Source: DAOTXN01 sp034435435 (GTDB lineage: Bacteria > Chloroflexota > Anaerolineae > S140-20). From it: a DNA stretch of 64,000 nt. The translations under genes and the position numbers were made by a program. Numbering within the stretch: the stretch's first letter is position 1; each line of letters starts with the position of its first letter. The DNA lies in assembly GCA_034435435.1 (NCBI GenBank), contig DAOTXN010000182.1:1-64000 (forward strand). Reading direction: 5' to 3'. The notes below the pieces were generated by a model that was not told the origin of the DNA, did not search any database, and saw only the letters and a program-made list of their open reading frames with translations. This document shows, piece after piece, positions 1-9,782 of the stretch.

Positions 1-223
1 CGCTGTGATTTGAGCTTGTTCCAGCTTGGCTTGCGCTTACTCGATCACTTCTTGAACGAGTCGATGCCCCTTCCTGTCGCGTTCCAAATGCTCGAACTCA
101 CAGCCTTTGTCTAAAAGTGTCCGGTAGTGAAGGATTGTCCTCAATCTGTTCTTGCTCTGATTTCCCCTGTCCGCCGAGTTGTATTATAATCAACGCGACC
201 ATATCCTGTTCTCAAGGAGCAAG

Positions 224-697
224 ATGACCGACCAGGCCTTCCAGGACTATTACCCTGATAATCTGAGTTACTGTTACGGCTGCGGCAGGCTGAACGAGCA
301 CGGTCTACAGATCAAGAGCCATTGGGACGGCGACGAAACGGTGTGCACATTTCAGCCCCGGCCCTATCACATCGCCATCCCCGGCTACGTCTATGGCGGA
401 CTGATCGCCTCGTTGATCGACTGCCACGCCACCGGCACGGCGGCGGCGGCGATGTACCGCGCCGAGGGGCGGGCGATGGACACCCAACCGCCCCTGCGTT
501 TCGTGACCGGCTCGCTGCACGTGGATTATTTGCGCCCCACCCCTTTGGGCGCGCCGCTAGAGCTGCGCGCGCGCGTCAAAGAGATCAAAGGCCGCAAAGT
601 CGTCGTCACGGCCACCCTGTCGGCGCAGGGCGAAGTGTGTGCGCGGGGCGAGGTGATCGCCGTGCAGATGCCGGAGCACCTAGTCCCGAAAGATTAA
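224..697 (+). CDS. PaaI/4HBT-type hotdog thioesterase
   Basis: Predicted cytosolic acyl-CoA thioesterase of the hotdog fold, 157 aa, which is normal for the family. A CYGCGRLNEHGLQI segment near the N-terminus precedes the central hotdog helix region GYVYGGLIASLIDCHATG. The ATG at 224 is preferred to the in-frame TTG at 179: AAGGAG lies at 214-219, and a TATAAT box at 185-190 would place the transcript start downstream of the TTG. No convincing -35 box is visible. The gene ends 6 nt before add, so the two are probably cotranscribed. The substrate cannot be inferred. I see no gene in bases 1-178; short minus-strand reading frames there are broken by stops. Confidence 0.82.
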   Translation: MTDQAFQDYYPDNLSYCYGCGRLNEHGLQIKSHWDGDETVCTFQPRPYHIAIPGYVYGGLIASLIDCHATGTAAAAMYRAEGRAMDTQPPLRFVTGSLHVDYLRPTPLGAPLELRARVKEIKGRKVVVTATLSAQGEVCARGEVIAVQMPEHLVPKD

Positions 698-703
698 GCG
701 ACC

Positions 704-1738
704 ATGATTGACCCCGACTTGCCTTTGATTGACCTGCACCGCCACCTGGACGGCAGCGTGCGCCTGGAAACCATCCTCGACCTGGGCCGCCAGCACAACC
801 TGCCGTTGCCGGCGTGGGACGTCGAGAGCTTGCGGCCACACGTCCAGTTCACCGACACGCTGCACGGCGTGCAGGGCGTGATGGCCTTTATCGCCAAATT
901 CAAATGGATGATCGGCGTGCTGGCCGATTATGATGCCTGCCGGCGCATCGCGTACGAAAACGTCGCCGATGCGCAGCGCGAGGGGATTCATTACATCGAG
1001 CTGCGCTTCAGCCCGTGGTTTATGGCCGAACCGCACCAGTTGGACCCGCTGGGCGTGGTCGAGGCGGTGGCCGACGGGGTCGAGGCGGGCGAGCGCGATT
1101 TTGGTCTGCCGGCCAAGCTCATCGGCATCCTCAGCCGCACCTACGGGCCGGACACGGCCTGGATCGAACTCAACGCTTTGCTGGCCCACCGCGACCGGTT
1201 GGTCGGGCTGGACCTGGCCGGCGACGAGGCCAACTGGCCCGGCGAGATTTTCGCCGCCCACTTGAAAAAGGCGCGGGACGCCGGCTGGCATATCACCGTC
1301 CACGCGGGCGAGTCGGCCGGGCCGCAGAGCATCTGGCAGGCCGTGCGCGAGCTGGGCGCCGAGCGCATCGGTCACGGCGTGAGCGCAGTCCGCGATCCGG
1401 CGTTGTTAGACTATATGGCCGAGCGGCGCATCGGCGTGGAATCCAATCTGACCAGCAATGTGCAGACCAGCACCGTGCCCGATTACGCCAGCCACCCCCT
1501 GCGCCGCTTTTTAGCGCACGGCATCCTGGCGACCATCAACACCGACGATCCCGGCATCAGCGCGATTGACTTGCGCTACGAGTACGAGGTGGCTGCGCCC
1601 GCCGCCGGGCTGACGGCGGAACAGATTCGCCAGGCTCAGCGCAACGCGCTGCAAGTGGCCTTTCTTTCGGAAAAAGACCTGCGAGGTTTTAAAAACCTCG
1701 CAGGTCTGAATCAACTGGCCGTCGGCAGCGAAAAGTAG
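704..1738 (+). CDS. add: Adenosine deaminase
   Basis: Zinc-dependent purine salvage enzyme that deaminates adenosine or deoxyadenosine to inosine; cytosolic TIM barrel of 344 aa, the usual length. Visible motifs are the metal-binding DLHRHLDGS at the N-terminus, the catalytic-Glu segment HAGESAGPQSIW, IGHGVSA, and NTDDPGIS near the C-terminus. The last ~20 codons run through a perfect palindromic repeat, so residues DLRGFKNLAGL are repeat-derived rather than conserved enzyme sequence. The gene converges on and overlaps the histidine kinase gene by 28 nt at their 3' ends. Adenine or aminodeoxyfutalosine deaminases share this fold and are possible alternatives. Confidence 0.9.
   Translation: MIDPDLPLIDLHRHLDGSVRLETILDLGRQHNLPLPAWDVESLRPHVQFTDTLHGVQGVMAFIAKFKWMIGVLADYDACRRIAYENVADAQREGIHYIELRFSPWFMAEPHQLDPLGVVEAVADGVEAGERDFGLPAKLIGILSRTYGPDTAWIELNALLAHRDRLVGLDLAGDEANWPGEIFAAHLKKARDAGWHITVHAGESAGPQSIWQAVRELGAERIGHGVSAVRDPALLDYMAERRIGVESNLTSNVQTSTVPDYASHPLRRFLAHGILATINTDDPGISAIDLRYEYEVAAPAAGLTAEQIRQAQRNALQVAFLSEKDLRGFKNLAGLNQLAVGSEK
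1675..1707. repeat. Palindromic repeat inside the add 3' end
   Basis: Perfect inverted repeat: 16-nt arms (1675-1690 and 1692-1707) around a single A. The left arm is AGACCTGCGAGGTTTT. It lies inside the add reading frame and just beyond the stop codon of the opposing kinase gene, so it can form a hairpin with a T-run in both transcripts. Its form suggests a dispersed REP/MITE-like element that also acts as a two-way terminator. Confidence 0.85.
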
Positions 1739-3456
1739 AACGTGCTACCCTGCCCTTCGACGCTCTCTACCCACAGTCGCCCCCCGTGCCCCTGGACGAT
1801 GTGCTTGGCGATAGCCAGGCCCAGGCCGGTCCCGCCGCCGCTGCGGGCCCGGTCGGCTTTGTAAAAACGCTCGAAAATGCGCGGCAGGTCCTCCGGGGGG
1901 ATGCCCACGCCGGTGTCTTGGACCGAAATAACCACCTGATCGCCCGCAACCTGGGCTGAAACGGTCACGCTGCCTCCCACCGGCGTGAACTTGATGGCAT
2001 TGTGCACCAGGTTGGTCACGACCTGCCGGGCGCGTTCGACGTCGGCCAGCACCGGCGGCAACGCGGGCGGCAAAAGGCCGGTGATCTCCAACTCGGCCCG
2101 CTCGGCCTGCGGGCGCAGCCGGTCCACCGGGGGGATCACGATGTCCTCGACGCTCGCTGGGGCCAGCCGCAGCGGCGCCTGCCCCGACTCGACGCGCGAC
2201 AGCTCGAGCAGCTCCTGCACCATTTGGGTCAGCGCGTCCACTTCGGTATCCATGCGGATCAGGAAACGCTGCGCCGCCGGAGGGTCTTCGAGCGCCCCAT
2301 CGCGCAGTGTATCCACCAGCGCCTTGAGTCCGGCCAGGGGCGTGCGCAACTCGTGCGAAATGTTGCTGATAAAATCCCGCCGCACCGTCTCTAACTGTCG
2401 AATGCGGGTCAGGTCTTGCAAGATGATCAGGTAGCCGCGCGCGCCTTCCACCTGAAACGGCGTGACGATGACCTGTAGGAAAAGCCGGTGGCGGCTAAAT
2501 TCCACCGCCTCGATCTGTTCCTCGGCGCTGGCGTGGCAGCGCTCCCACAGCTCGATCAGTTGATGCTGGCGCACTGCCTGCGCGAACGACAGCCCCTCGA
2601 CTTCGGCCTCGCTCACACCCAGCAGCCAGGCCGCGGCGGGGTTAACGAGCTGCACCCGCCCGTTTTCGTCGGTGATGAGCACGCCGTCGGCCATGTTGTC
2701 CAGCACGGCCGCCAGCCGCCCGCGCTCCTCAGCCAGCGTAGACACCTTGTCGCGCAATTGCTCGGCCATCACGTTAAAGGTGCGGGCCAGTTGGCCGATC
2801 TCGTCATGCGTGGTGGGCAAGAGCCGGGCGTTCAAGTCGCCCTCGGCCAGGCGCTCGGCGGCGCGGGTCAGACGGCGCACCGGTCGCGCCGTGCGCTCGG
2901 CGATAAACACCGCCAGCAGCACGGCTCCCAGCGTCGCCAGAAATGCCGCTGTCAACACGGCCCGGCGCAACTCGCTCACGTTGGCCTCGACCTGGCGCAG
3001 CGGAAGCGCGACGCGCACGATGGCCAGTGTGTCGTTTGCGCCGCGCACAGGCAACGCTGTGTACAGCATCTCGTAGCCAACTGTGTTGCTGTAACGGATG
3101 CTGCTTCCCTGACCCTCTGCAAGCGCCTGTTGCACCTCGGGCCGGTGCAGGTGATTGTCCATCTGGGCCCGGTCTTCGTGGGACTCGCCCACCACCACGC
3201 CGTCGGCGGCGATGATCGTCACCCGCACGCCCAACAGGTCTGCCCAGTGTTTGGAAAGCGCATTGAGATGCTCGGCTGGCAGCGTCTCCAGGCTGTCGGC
3301 CATCAGGCGCGCATAGGCCAATAATTGCGTTTCCAGGTCTTCCAGGCGCGCCCGGCGCACCTGGCTGGTGATAAACACCGTCAGCCCCAGCATCGTCGCC
3401 AGGATGAGCGCGACAAAGGGCGCGGCGATGCGCCAGCGAATGCCACGAAAACGCAT
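1711..3456 (-). CDS. PhoR-type membrane sensor histidine kinase
   Basis: Sensor kinase of a two-component system, 581 aa. Order: transmembrane helix near residues 10-32, extracytoplasmic sensor region, second helix near 165-187, HAMP linker, PAS domain (DNMADGVLITDENGRV), HisKA box FISNISHELRTPL with the phosphorylated His at about residue 367, then HATPase with N box HNAIKFTP and G boxes DTGVGIP and GGTGLGLAIAKH. The architecture matches PhoR. It starts directly after the stop of the upstream regulator gene (TAAATG), so the pair is translationally coupled. Phosphate sensing is plausible, but no pst or pho genes are nearby, so the signal is unknown. Confidence 0.9.
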   Translation of the reverse strand: MRFRGIRWRIAAPFVALILATMLGLTVFITSQVRRARLEDLETQLLAYARLMADSLETLPAEHLNALSKHWADLLGVRVTIIAADGVVVGESHEDRAQMDNHLHRPEVQQALAEGQGSSIRYSNTVGYEMLYTALPVRGANDTLAIVRVALPLRQVEANVSELRRAVLTAAFLATLGAVLLAVFIAERTARPVRRLTRAAERLAEGDLNARLLPTTHDEIGQLARTFNVMAEQLRDKVSTLAEERGRLAAVLDNMADGVLITDENGRVQLVNPAAAWLLGVSEAEVEGLSFAQAVRQHQLIELWERCHASAEEQIEAVEFSRHRLFLQVIVTPFQVEGARGYLIILQDLTRIRQLETVRRDFISNISHELRTPLAGLKALVDTLRDGALEDPPAAQRFLIRMDTEVDALTQMVQELLELSRVESGQAPLRLAPASVEDIVIPPVDRLRPQAERAELEITGLLPPALPPVLADVERARQVVTNLVHNAIKFTPVGGSVTVSAQVAGDQVVISVQDTGVGIPPEDLPRIFERFYKADRARSGGGTGLGLAIAKHIVQGHGGRLWVESVEGQGSTFYFSLPTAS

Positions 3457-4164
<708 letters not shown>

Positions 4165-4186
4165 TGCATCCCACCTGCGCGGTCCG

Positions 4187-4834
4187 TCAATCCGCGGTAT
4201 ATAAATCTGGCGACTCGTCCCACAACTTTTGGCCGATGACCCACAAAAGCTCAGGCTGGTGATCACTCATATAATCGTTGATGACCTCCGCTGCCAGATT
4301 CAAGATGTCATCGTCGTAGGGCCTTTGCCCCATCTTGATCAACTGCTGCTTCAACGCGCCTGGAGAAAGATGCAGCCGCTTGGTCCGGGGCGGCTTGGTT
4401 TTGAGAATGGCAACCGCCACCTCGGCCAGGCGCACGGCCAACTCTTGCAACTGCCGGTCGCCCGTCGGCGCGATCCGCTGCGGGTAGTCCTGGAACTCTA
4501 CATAAATGTCATTGGCAAACTCGTAATGCAGCCACGTTTCCCAGGTCTTTTCGAACCCCATCTTGAAGAAACGGTCTGGTGGAATTTCATCGTAGTAAAA
4601 ATCCTCCTCGTCCTCCTCTGCTTCTTCCTGACTCCAGCGGGCCACAGAGCGAAGCACGTTGATCCAGAAAGCGCCGACGATAACCGAGGCCAGCAACCCC
4701 AGCAGCGTCCCTTCAAATAAGGTGAAAGGCAGCAGGCGGGTCAATAACCAGCCGACCCCCACGGCGACCCCCAGCACGATGGCCAGGGTGAGAACGATCA
4801 AGAGAAAGAAAACACCGGCGACTAGAATCCTCAT
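4187..4834 (-). CDS. Unrecognised membrane-anchored protein
   Basis: 215 aa, family not recognised. Two hydrophobic helices occupy about residues 1-30 and 38-62. A very acidic stretch follows (EEAEEDEEDFYYDE), then a soluble C-terminal domain rich in charged helices. It sits between the glycosyltransferase gene (10 nt gap upstream) and the response regulator (22 nt downstream), all on the same strand, so it is probably cotranscribed with both. The soluble part likely faces the cytosol by the positive-inside rule, but this is weak. No catalytic motif is seen. Confidence 0.7.
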   Translation of the reverse strand: MRILVAGVFFLLIVLTLAIVLGVAVGVGWLLTRLLPFTLFEGTLLGLLASVIVGAFWINVLRSVARWSQEEAEEDEEDFYYDEIPPDRFFKMGFEKTWETWLHYEFANDIYVEFQDYPQRIAPTGDRQLQELAVRLAEVAVAILKTKPPRTKRLHLSPGALKQQLIKMGQRPYDDDILNLAAEVINDYMSDHQPELLWVIGQKLWDESPDLYTAD

Positions 4835-4843
4835 CGTTGCACC

Positions 4844-6799
4844 TCACTCGATTTTGACAGACGTCAAGTCCAGTCTATCGCCGACCGGCGCGCCGCCGCG
4901 CACCACAGGCAGGCGATGGGCGGGATTTGCAATGTCGTACAACCCAACAGCCAGCGTGTACATCCCCGGCGGTGTTTCCAGCGGGACCAGCACACCGTAG
5001 CGGTCGATCACTGTCTCGCCGGGCGCCCAAGTGGTCGTGGGGCGCAGCGTCGCGCCTGGCTCAGTGTCGGTCTGGGCGATCAGCTCCCCGCTGACGGCAT
5101 ACAAGTGTACGAACACCTTGTAACGCTCGGTTATTGGCTCATCAGTTTGCCAGAACAGCGCCAGTTGGATGATGTCGCCGGGGGCTACGGCGTCGGTCAG
5201 CAGCGTGTAACCGTCCAGGCGAATCGCTTCCCCAAAACGCACGTCCAATCGCACGGCGGGTGTGTCCGATACCTCGCCGGGCAGCGCATACACCGCCAGA
5301 CGCACGTCGCCGTACCACGTCTCACCGGCCTTGTAGGTGTGCGCTTCCAGCCAACTCTCGATGAAACGCTCGGGGTCGCTCTCGGCGTCGCCCCAAAAGA
5401 CGGCGAACAAGCGGCGGTGTTCGGCGATGATGCGCTCCAGCTCGGCCCGGGTGATGTCCGGGTTCAGCGGGCGCTGGCGGGCCAGCGGAAAGACGTGCGT
5501 ATCGTCGGGGTAATAATAGGTGAACACTTCCCATTGATTGGGCGCGTTGAGGATAATGCCGTCGCCGGGGCGGCCATTCGACGCGATGTGCTGCGCGATG
5601 GCGCGATAGTCGGCCCGGACGTATTCTGGCGCAAAATACAAATTGTGCAACGAGCGAGCGGTATCGAAAAGCACAAAGGCGGCCAGGAAAAGCATCACCG
5701 CCCGGTAGCCGACCGCCGCCCCGCGCTCGCCCCACACGCCCGCGCCCCCGGCCACCCGCCAACCGCTCGCCAACCCCCGTCCCGCCAGAACCGCCAGCGG
5801 CGTCGCCGCAACCAGCAGAAACTTTTCGTAGGCCGGTTTGTACAACCCCAGGCCCAGAATCAACCCCACCGGGACAATGACCAGCAGCGCCAACATACCC
5901 CAGCGCAGCCCATAGGGCAATCCATCCCGTGGGTCATCGTCCGTCTCTACCGGCGGCAGCAGGCTGATGAACACCAGCGCGCCGACGGCGACCAGCCCAC
6001 CCGTGACGACCTCGGTGGGGATGGTGCGCCCAAAACTCAGCAGTCGCCACACGTCGGCCAGCGCATCGAGCAGCGCGTAAGGCTGTTTTTCGCTGCTCCA
6101 CGACGTGACCTGTCGCCAGGCCGTGGGCAGCCAGGGCAGATACAGGACGATTACCGCCGCTTGCGCCGCGATCCACGCCCACAGACGGCGGCTGGCGTCC
6201 GTTCCACGCCAGGCGAAAACCCACACCAGGCCCACGGCCAGGTTTTGGGCCAGCCATACAAACGGAAAGGCATAGTGCGTATACAGTCCGGCCGTCGCCG
6301 CCAGCACAAACACAACCAGCGCCCAACGCCGTCGCCTCGATGAACCCATCCCCACTATCCAATCTACCAATCCCCAGGTAGACGCCGCCGCCCACAGCGC
6401 CAACAGCGCATACATGCGGGTCTCTTGAGCATAATAGACCTGGAACGGGTTCACCGCTGTCAGCGCCGCGCCGATCAACCCCGCCGTCTCGTCGTCGAAC
6501 AGCCGGCGGCCCAGCACAAAGGCCAAGCCCACCAGCGCCACGCTGCACACCGCCGACAATCCGCGCAGCGCGAGCTCGCTGTGCCCGAACAAGACCCGCC
6601 AATAGTGCAGCGCCAGGTAATAGCCGGGCGGGTGGATGTCGCCTTTGGCCCCGGCCACGATCAGGTCCAGCGAGCGCTCGGCCAGCCGGGCCGAGTTGCC
6701 CTCGTCGTTCCACAAGCTCTGCGCGTCCAGGCGGTAAAAGCGCAGCCCGGCCGCCAGGAACAGAAGGAGAATTAGCAGTAACCACGTGCGATGTTTCAT
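4844..6799 (-). CDS. GT39/PMT-like membrane glycosyltransferase
   Basis: Polytopic glycosyltransferase of the dolichyl-phosphate-mannose/ArnT type (GT-C fold), 651 aa. The first periplasmic loop has the acidic pair in LWNDEGNSARL and the motif GDIHPPGYYLALHYW, both typical of the family, followed by many hydrophobic helices. The last ~130 residues form a soluble beta-rich domain (FWQTDEPITERYKVFVHLYA) of the sort often appended in Chloroflexota. Start is ATG at 6799 (MKHRTWLLL), which opens directly into the first membrane helix. The acceptor is unknown; protein or lipid-linked glycan is possible. Confidence 0.82.
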   Translation of the reverse strand: MKHRTWLLLILLLFLAAGLRFYRLDAQSLWNDEGNSARLAERSLDLIVAGAKGDIHPPGYYLALHYWRVLFGHSELALRGLSAVCSVALVGLAFVLGRRLFDDETAGLIGAALTAVNPFQVYYAQETRMYALLALWAAASTWGLVDWIVGMGSSRRRRWALVVFVLAATAGLYTHYAFPFVWLAQNLAVGLVWVFAWRGTDASRRLWAWIAAQAAVIVLYLPWLPTAWRQVTSWSSEKQPYALLDALADVWRLLSFGRTIPTEVVTGGLVAVGALVFISLLPPVETDDDPRDGLPYGLRWGMLALLVIVPVGLILGLGLYKPAYEKFLLVAATPLAVLAGRGLASGWRVAGGAGVWGERGAAVGYRAVMLFLAAFVLFDTARSLHNLYFAPEYVRADYRAIAQHIASNGRPGDGIILNAPNQWEVFTYYYPDDTHVFPLARQRPLNPDITRAELERIIAEHRRLFAVFWGDAESDPERFIESWLEAHTYKAGETWYGDVRLAVYALPGEVSDTPAVRLDVRFGEAIRLDGYTLLTDAVAPGDIIQLALFWQTDEPITERYKVFVHLYAVSGELIAQTDTEPGATLRPTTTWAPGETVIDRYGVLVPLETPPGMYTLAVGLYDIANPAHRLPVVRGGAPVGDRLDLTSVKIE

Positions 6800-6888
6800 C
6801 TCGGCGAATGGCGAGTGACGAATTGCGGCGCATTGTACCATGCGCTCACTGTCACGACAAGGCGCGGCTCGCCGTCCGTCTGAGGCTG

Positions 6889-6917
6889 TTGCACGTTGAG
6901 TCGAGTGGGTTTATACT
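6889..6917 (+). promoter_or_regulatory. Sigma-70-like promoter before a decayed gene
   Basis: TTGCAC at 6889-6894 and TATACT at 6912-6917 with a 17-nt spacer, reading toward the broken gene at 7070. A GAGGAGAGG ribosome-binding site follows at 7055-7063. Otherwise I see nothing coding between 6800 and 7069; the 82-codon frame there has no recognisable features and begins upstream of this promoter. Confidence 0.45.
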
Positions 6918-7019
6918 GCTGGCATTATTGGACAGGTACCGCCGTGTTCCTGAGTTGATTCTCGTCGGGTGTCAAACTAGCAAGGAGAGCCTGCCTAATT
7001 CTGTTTATGTGAGAAAACG

Positions 7020-7358
7020 CGCCCAACAAGCGGTGGAATCGCCTGAAGAGAAATGAGGAGAGGTTACTGGTGAACGATACACCTTGTTTCAAGCGAGTGT
7101 TTCCGTTGAGATTGGCACCAGGCTGCCGATTCGCTATGCGTCATATCTGCACTGGCTAAGCCGCTTGCTTGAAAGATTCGGGCAGGACTGCACTCTTGCG
7201 GTCTGGCAGGAGGCCTATCAGGACTATGATGATGAATTGCTGCTCCGAATCTTGAGGACAGGGTGGAACGATGTCACACAAGATGAATCAGTTGATGTGC
7301 AAGGGTTCATTGCTGAGGCGAAGCGCCTTGTTCCCGATAGCATTGCCGCCCAACAAGC
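7020..7358. repeat. 12-bp direct repeats bracketing a gene fragment
   Basis: CGCCCAACAAGC occurs at 7020-7031 and again at 7347-7358. The repeats bracket a 315-bp segment carrying the truncated gene. GCCCAAC resembles the RYYYAAC core of integron recombination sites, but no partner GTTRRRY site or attC-like fold was seen. Confidence 0.5.
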
Positions 7359-7365
7359 CGAAATC
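7070..7365 (+). pseudogene. Broken gene, N-terminal fragment (possible ATC hydrolase-like)
   Basis: A GTG at 7070 follows a good GAGGAGAGG site, but its frame stops after about 29 codons. The coding signal continues in another frame from about 7084 (RLPIRYASYLHWLSRLLERF, WQEAYQDYDDELLL), implying a frameshift. It then runs into the 3' end of the opposing oxidoreductase gene, so the C-terminal half is missing. The fragment recalls the N-terminus of proteins related to L-2-amino-thiazoline-4-carboxylic acid hydrolase; that identification is from memory and tentative. Confidence 0.4.
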
Positions 7366-8439
7366 CTACCGCACCCGCAGCGCGCCCGTCGGGCAGCTCG
7401 CCGCGCACAGGCCACACGAGTGACACACGGCCTCATCCAGCCACATGCGGCGCTCAGGCTCAAGCCGCCGGGCCGCGTAGGCGCAGACGGTAACGCACCG
7501 CTGGCAGGCGTTGCACGTCGCGCTATCGAAAGTGAAAGCCAGGGGCGCGTGAGACGCAGCCTCGCGCAGGTAGGGCAGAGCCGCGCCCCGCAAGTCGGCC
7601 AGGCGGGGTTGATCGCGCCCATCCAGCCAATGCTCCAGCCGGGCCAGCGTCTTGCCGAACCACCCCAGTCCCTGGAGCAGCGCCGCCGTGTGAACGCCCA
7701 CCGCCGTTGCGCCGGCCATCACCATCTCCACCACGTCCTGCGCCCGGCCCACCCCGCCCGTACCCACCACCGGCGCATCGTGGCGCAGACAAATTTCGGC
7801 CACTGCCCGCAGCGCGATGGGCAGAATGGCCTGACCGGAAAGCCAGGCAAAAGAACCCAGCGCCGGCCGCCCGGTTTCCACGTCTACCCGCAACGCCGGG
7901 CCAATCGAGTCAATGGCCGTGATACCGTCGGCCCCGGCCCGCAGGCAACGGTCCACTATTTCCGGCAGGTCCGGCCAGCTCGCGCTGACCTTGACCAATA
8001 TGGGGATCGAGACCGCTCGCCTGGCGGCCGCGGCCATCGGCGCGGCGTCCTCCGCCCGGTAAGAGACCAGCTCCAGCATGTCGGCCCCTGCCGCGGCCAG
8101 CGGCGCGGCCAGCGCCTCCACTTCGGCCGGGGTGTGGCCCGTGCTGGCGATGAGCACCCCGCCCCGCTCGGCCAGCGCCGGCAGCTCGCGCTCGATCCAC
8201 TCCTGCGCCGGCAGATCGGACCAACCCTCCGTGTTGAGCAGGCTCGCCCCCCCCGCGGTGCTAATGTGCGGCGCAGGATTGAGCGTGGCCTGGGGGCGGA
8301 TGGTCTTGGTGACGACCGCCGCCGCGCCCGCAGCCCAGGCCGCCCGGATGCCCTGCGCGCTCCACGAGAGCGGCCCAGAAGCCAGGATGAGGGGATGCTT
8401 GAGCTTCACCCCACACAGATTAACCGCCAGGTCACTCAT
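7366..8439 (-). CDS. PreA-like flavin oxidoreductase with 2[4Fe-4S] tail
   Basis: 357 aa. A dihydroorotate dehydrogenase-like FMN barrel (begins KLKHPLILASGPLS, contains AGADGITAIDSIGPA and VGTGGVGRAQDVVEMVMAGA) is followed by two ferredoxin clusters, CNACQRCVTVC and CHSCGLCAASC, at the extreme C-terminus. This is the layout of the PreA subunit of NAD-dependent dihydropyrimidine dehydrogenase. No PreT-like subunit is present nearby, so electrons may be exchanged with ferredoxin from the aldehyde oxidoreductases. The start at 8439 overlaps the amidohydrolase stop as ATGA. The final gene of the long catabolic cluster; substrate unknown. Confidence 0.8.
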   Translation of the reverse strand: MSDLAVNLCGVKLKHPLILASGPLSWSAQGIRAAWAAGAAAVVTKTIRPQATLNPAPHISTAGGASLLNTEGWSDLPAQEWIERELPALAERGGVLIASTGHTPAEVEALAAPLAAAGADMLELVSYRAEDAAPMAAAARRAVSIPILVKVSASWPDLPEIVDRCLRAGADGITAIDSIGPALRVDVETGRPALGSFAWLSGQAILPIALRAVAEICLRHDAPVVGTGGVGRAQDVVEMVMAGATAVGVHTAALLQGLGWFGKTLARLEHWLDGRDQPRLADLRGAALPYLREAASHAPLAFTFDSATCNACQRCVTVCAYAARRLEPERRMWLDEAVCHSCGLCAASCPTGALRVR

Positions 8440-9773
8440 CTTTCGCCCGCCTTCCACAGTTGTCGAGCGGCCGCGACCGCCCGCGCGCGCACCGCGTCCG
8501 GGTCCACGTTCAGCACGTTCCCGTCGCGCAGCAGCCATCTCCCGGCGCACATCACGCCGCATAGGTCGGTCGGGTTGCGCCAAAAGAGCAGTTGCTCGGC
8601 CAGGTTGTGCAGAGTCAACGGCGTGGGCAAGTCGGCGCGGATGAGCAGCAGATCGGCCTGCTGACCGGGGGCCAGCGTGCCCAGGTCTGCATAGCCCAAC
8701 GCCCGCGCCCCGTTCTGCGTCGCCATCGTCCACACGACGTCGGCGGGCATCGCGCCGGGGTCGCGCAGGCGGGCCTTGGGCAGCAGCGCCGCCGCCCGCA
8801 TCACCTCGAACAAGTTGTTCACGTAACCATCCGTGCCCAGGGCCACGTTGACCCCGGCGGCCAGCATCTCGGCCACGGGGGCAAAGCCGCCGCCCACCTC
8901 GCAATTGGAGAGCGGCTGGTGAGAAACGTGCACGCCGCAGCGGGCCAGCGCGTCAATCTCTGCGGCGTCCACCTGCACGCACTGCGACGCCAACACGTGC
9001 GGCCCCAAAACGCCCAGGCCCTCATAATAAAGCGCCGGGCGCACGCCCCATCTGGAGAGACAATATTCCGGCTCAAAGCTGCCTTCGGACAGGTGCATGT
9101 GGACCCGGGCCTCCCGCTCGGCAGCCAGCGCAAAGGCGCGCCGGATAAAATCGGCCGAGCAGGTAAACGTGGTGTGGAAACACATCATCCCCGAGACCAG
9201 CCCCCCCGCGGCCCGGCAGGCGTCCATAAAGGCGGCGTTCTCGCGCAGGCCCAGTTCGCCGTTCTCTGCGCTCACCCGCTCCGTCGCTTCGAATGAGAGC
9301 CTCCCGCGCAGTCCCCAGCGGCGCACGACCTCGGCCTCCACGGCCAGCGCGCCGGGGATGGCGTATGGAGCCTCCAGGCAGTCGTAAAAAGTGGTGACGC
9401 CAGAGCGCGCCATCTCCAGACAGGCCCACTCGGTCGCCGCCGCGATGAGATCGTGGGTCAATCGGTCTTCCACCTGCGGCCACCAGAACGCCTCCAGAAA
9501 AGGCCACCCCTGACCTGCAAAGGAAGAAATGGGGGAAACGGGGATGCTGTGGGCGAGCACGCCGTACATGTGATGGTGCGTATTGACAAAGGCCGGCGTG
9601 ATGACGCAGTCGGCGGCCTCTACGACGGCGGCAGCGGGGAAGCGGGCGCACAGCTCGGCGTGGGGGGCCGCGGCCAACACGCGGCCGGCCTCGACTGCGA
9701 TCCCCCAGCCGGCTTGTGCTTGCCGGGTCGTATCGGCCCACAACATGTGACCCAAGATGAGCGTGACAGACAT
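8436..9773 (-). CDS. Amidohydrolase / ATZ-TRZ-type aminohydrolase
   Basis: Metal-dependent deaminase of the amidohydrolase superfamily, 445 aa. Metal ligands are visible as NTHHHMYG (HxH), VHMHLSEGSFE, VSHQPLSNCEVG and LGTDGYVNN (the catalytic Asp). Family members deaminate guanine, cytosine, 8-oxoguanine, triazines or related rings, or belong to the SsnA group; the sequence does not decide between them. Its ribosome-binding site is the GGAGGA that encodes the C-terminal Gly-Gly of the upstream MoaD-like protein. Pairing with a PreA-like protein hints at base or N-heterocycle degradation. Confidence 0.82.
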   Translation of the reverse strand: MSVTLILGHMLWADTTRQAQAGWGIAVEAGRVLAAAPHAELCARFPAAAVVEAADCVITPAFVNTHHHMYGVLAHSIPVSPISSFAGQGWPFLEAFWWPQVEDRLTHDLIAAATEWACLEMARSGVTTFYDCLEAPYAIPGALAVEAEVVRRWGLRGRLSFEATERVSAENGELGLRENAAFMDACRAAGGLVSGMMCFHTTFTCSADFIRRAFALAAEREARVHMHLSEGSFEPEYCLSRWGVRPALYYEGLGVLGPHVLASQCVQVDAAEIDALARCGVHVSHQPLSNCEVGGGFAPVAEMLAAGVNVALGTDGYVNNLFEVMRAAALLPKARLRDPGAMPADVVWTMATQNGARALGYADLGTLAPGQQADLLLIRADLPTPLTLHNLAEQLLFWRNPTDLCGVMCAGRWLLRDGNVLNVDPDAVRARAVAAARQLWKAGER

Positions 9774-9782
9774 GGCGTTCGC

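Noticed and set aside
1..178. Transposase remnant on the minus strand
   Set aside because: A short Lys/Glu-rich frame exists but is broken by stops and matches nothing I can name; evidence too thin.
2488..3324. 278-codon plus-strand frame opposite the histidine kinase
   Set aside because: Antisense shadow rich in His, Gln and Arg; no domain and no ribosome-binding site.
6808..7056. 82-codon plus-strand frame
   Set aside because: No ribosome-binding site, no recognisable motif, begins upstream of the predicted promoter and overlaps a repeat-like segment.
7020..7358. Integron gene cassette
   Set aside because: Only the GCCCAAC half-site is repeated; no complementary GTTGGGC site, no attC fold and no integrase.
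7084..8664. Long plus-strand reading frame of 526 codons
   Set aside because: After about 7365 it is the antisense shadow of the PreA-like gene, with Arg/Pro/Ala-rich sequence and no domain; only the first part is a real (broken) gene.
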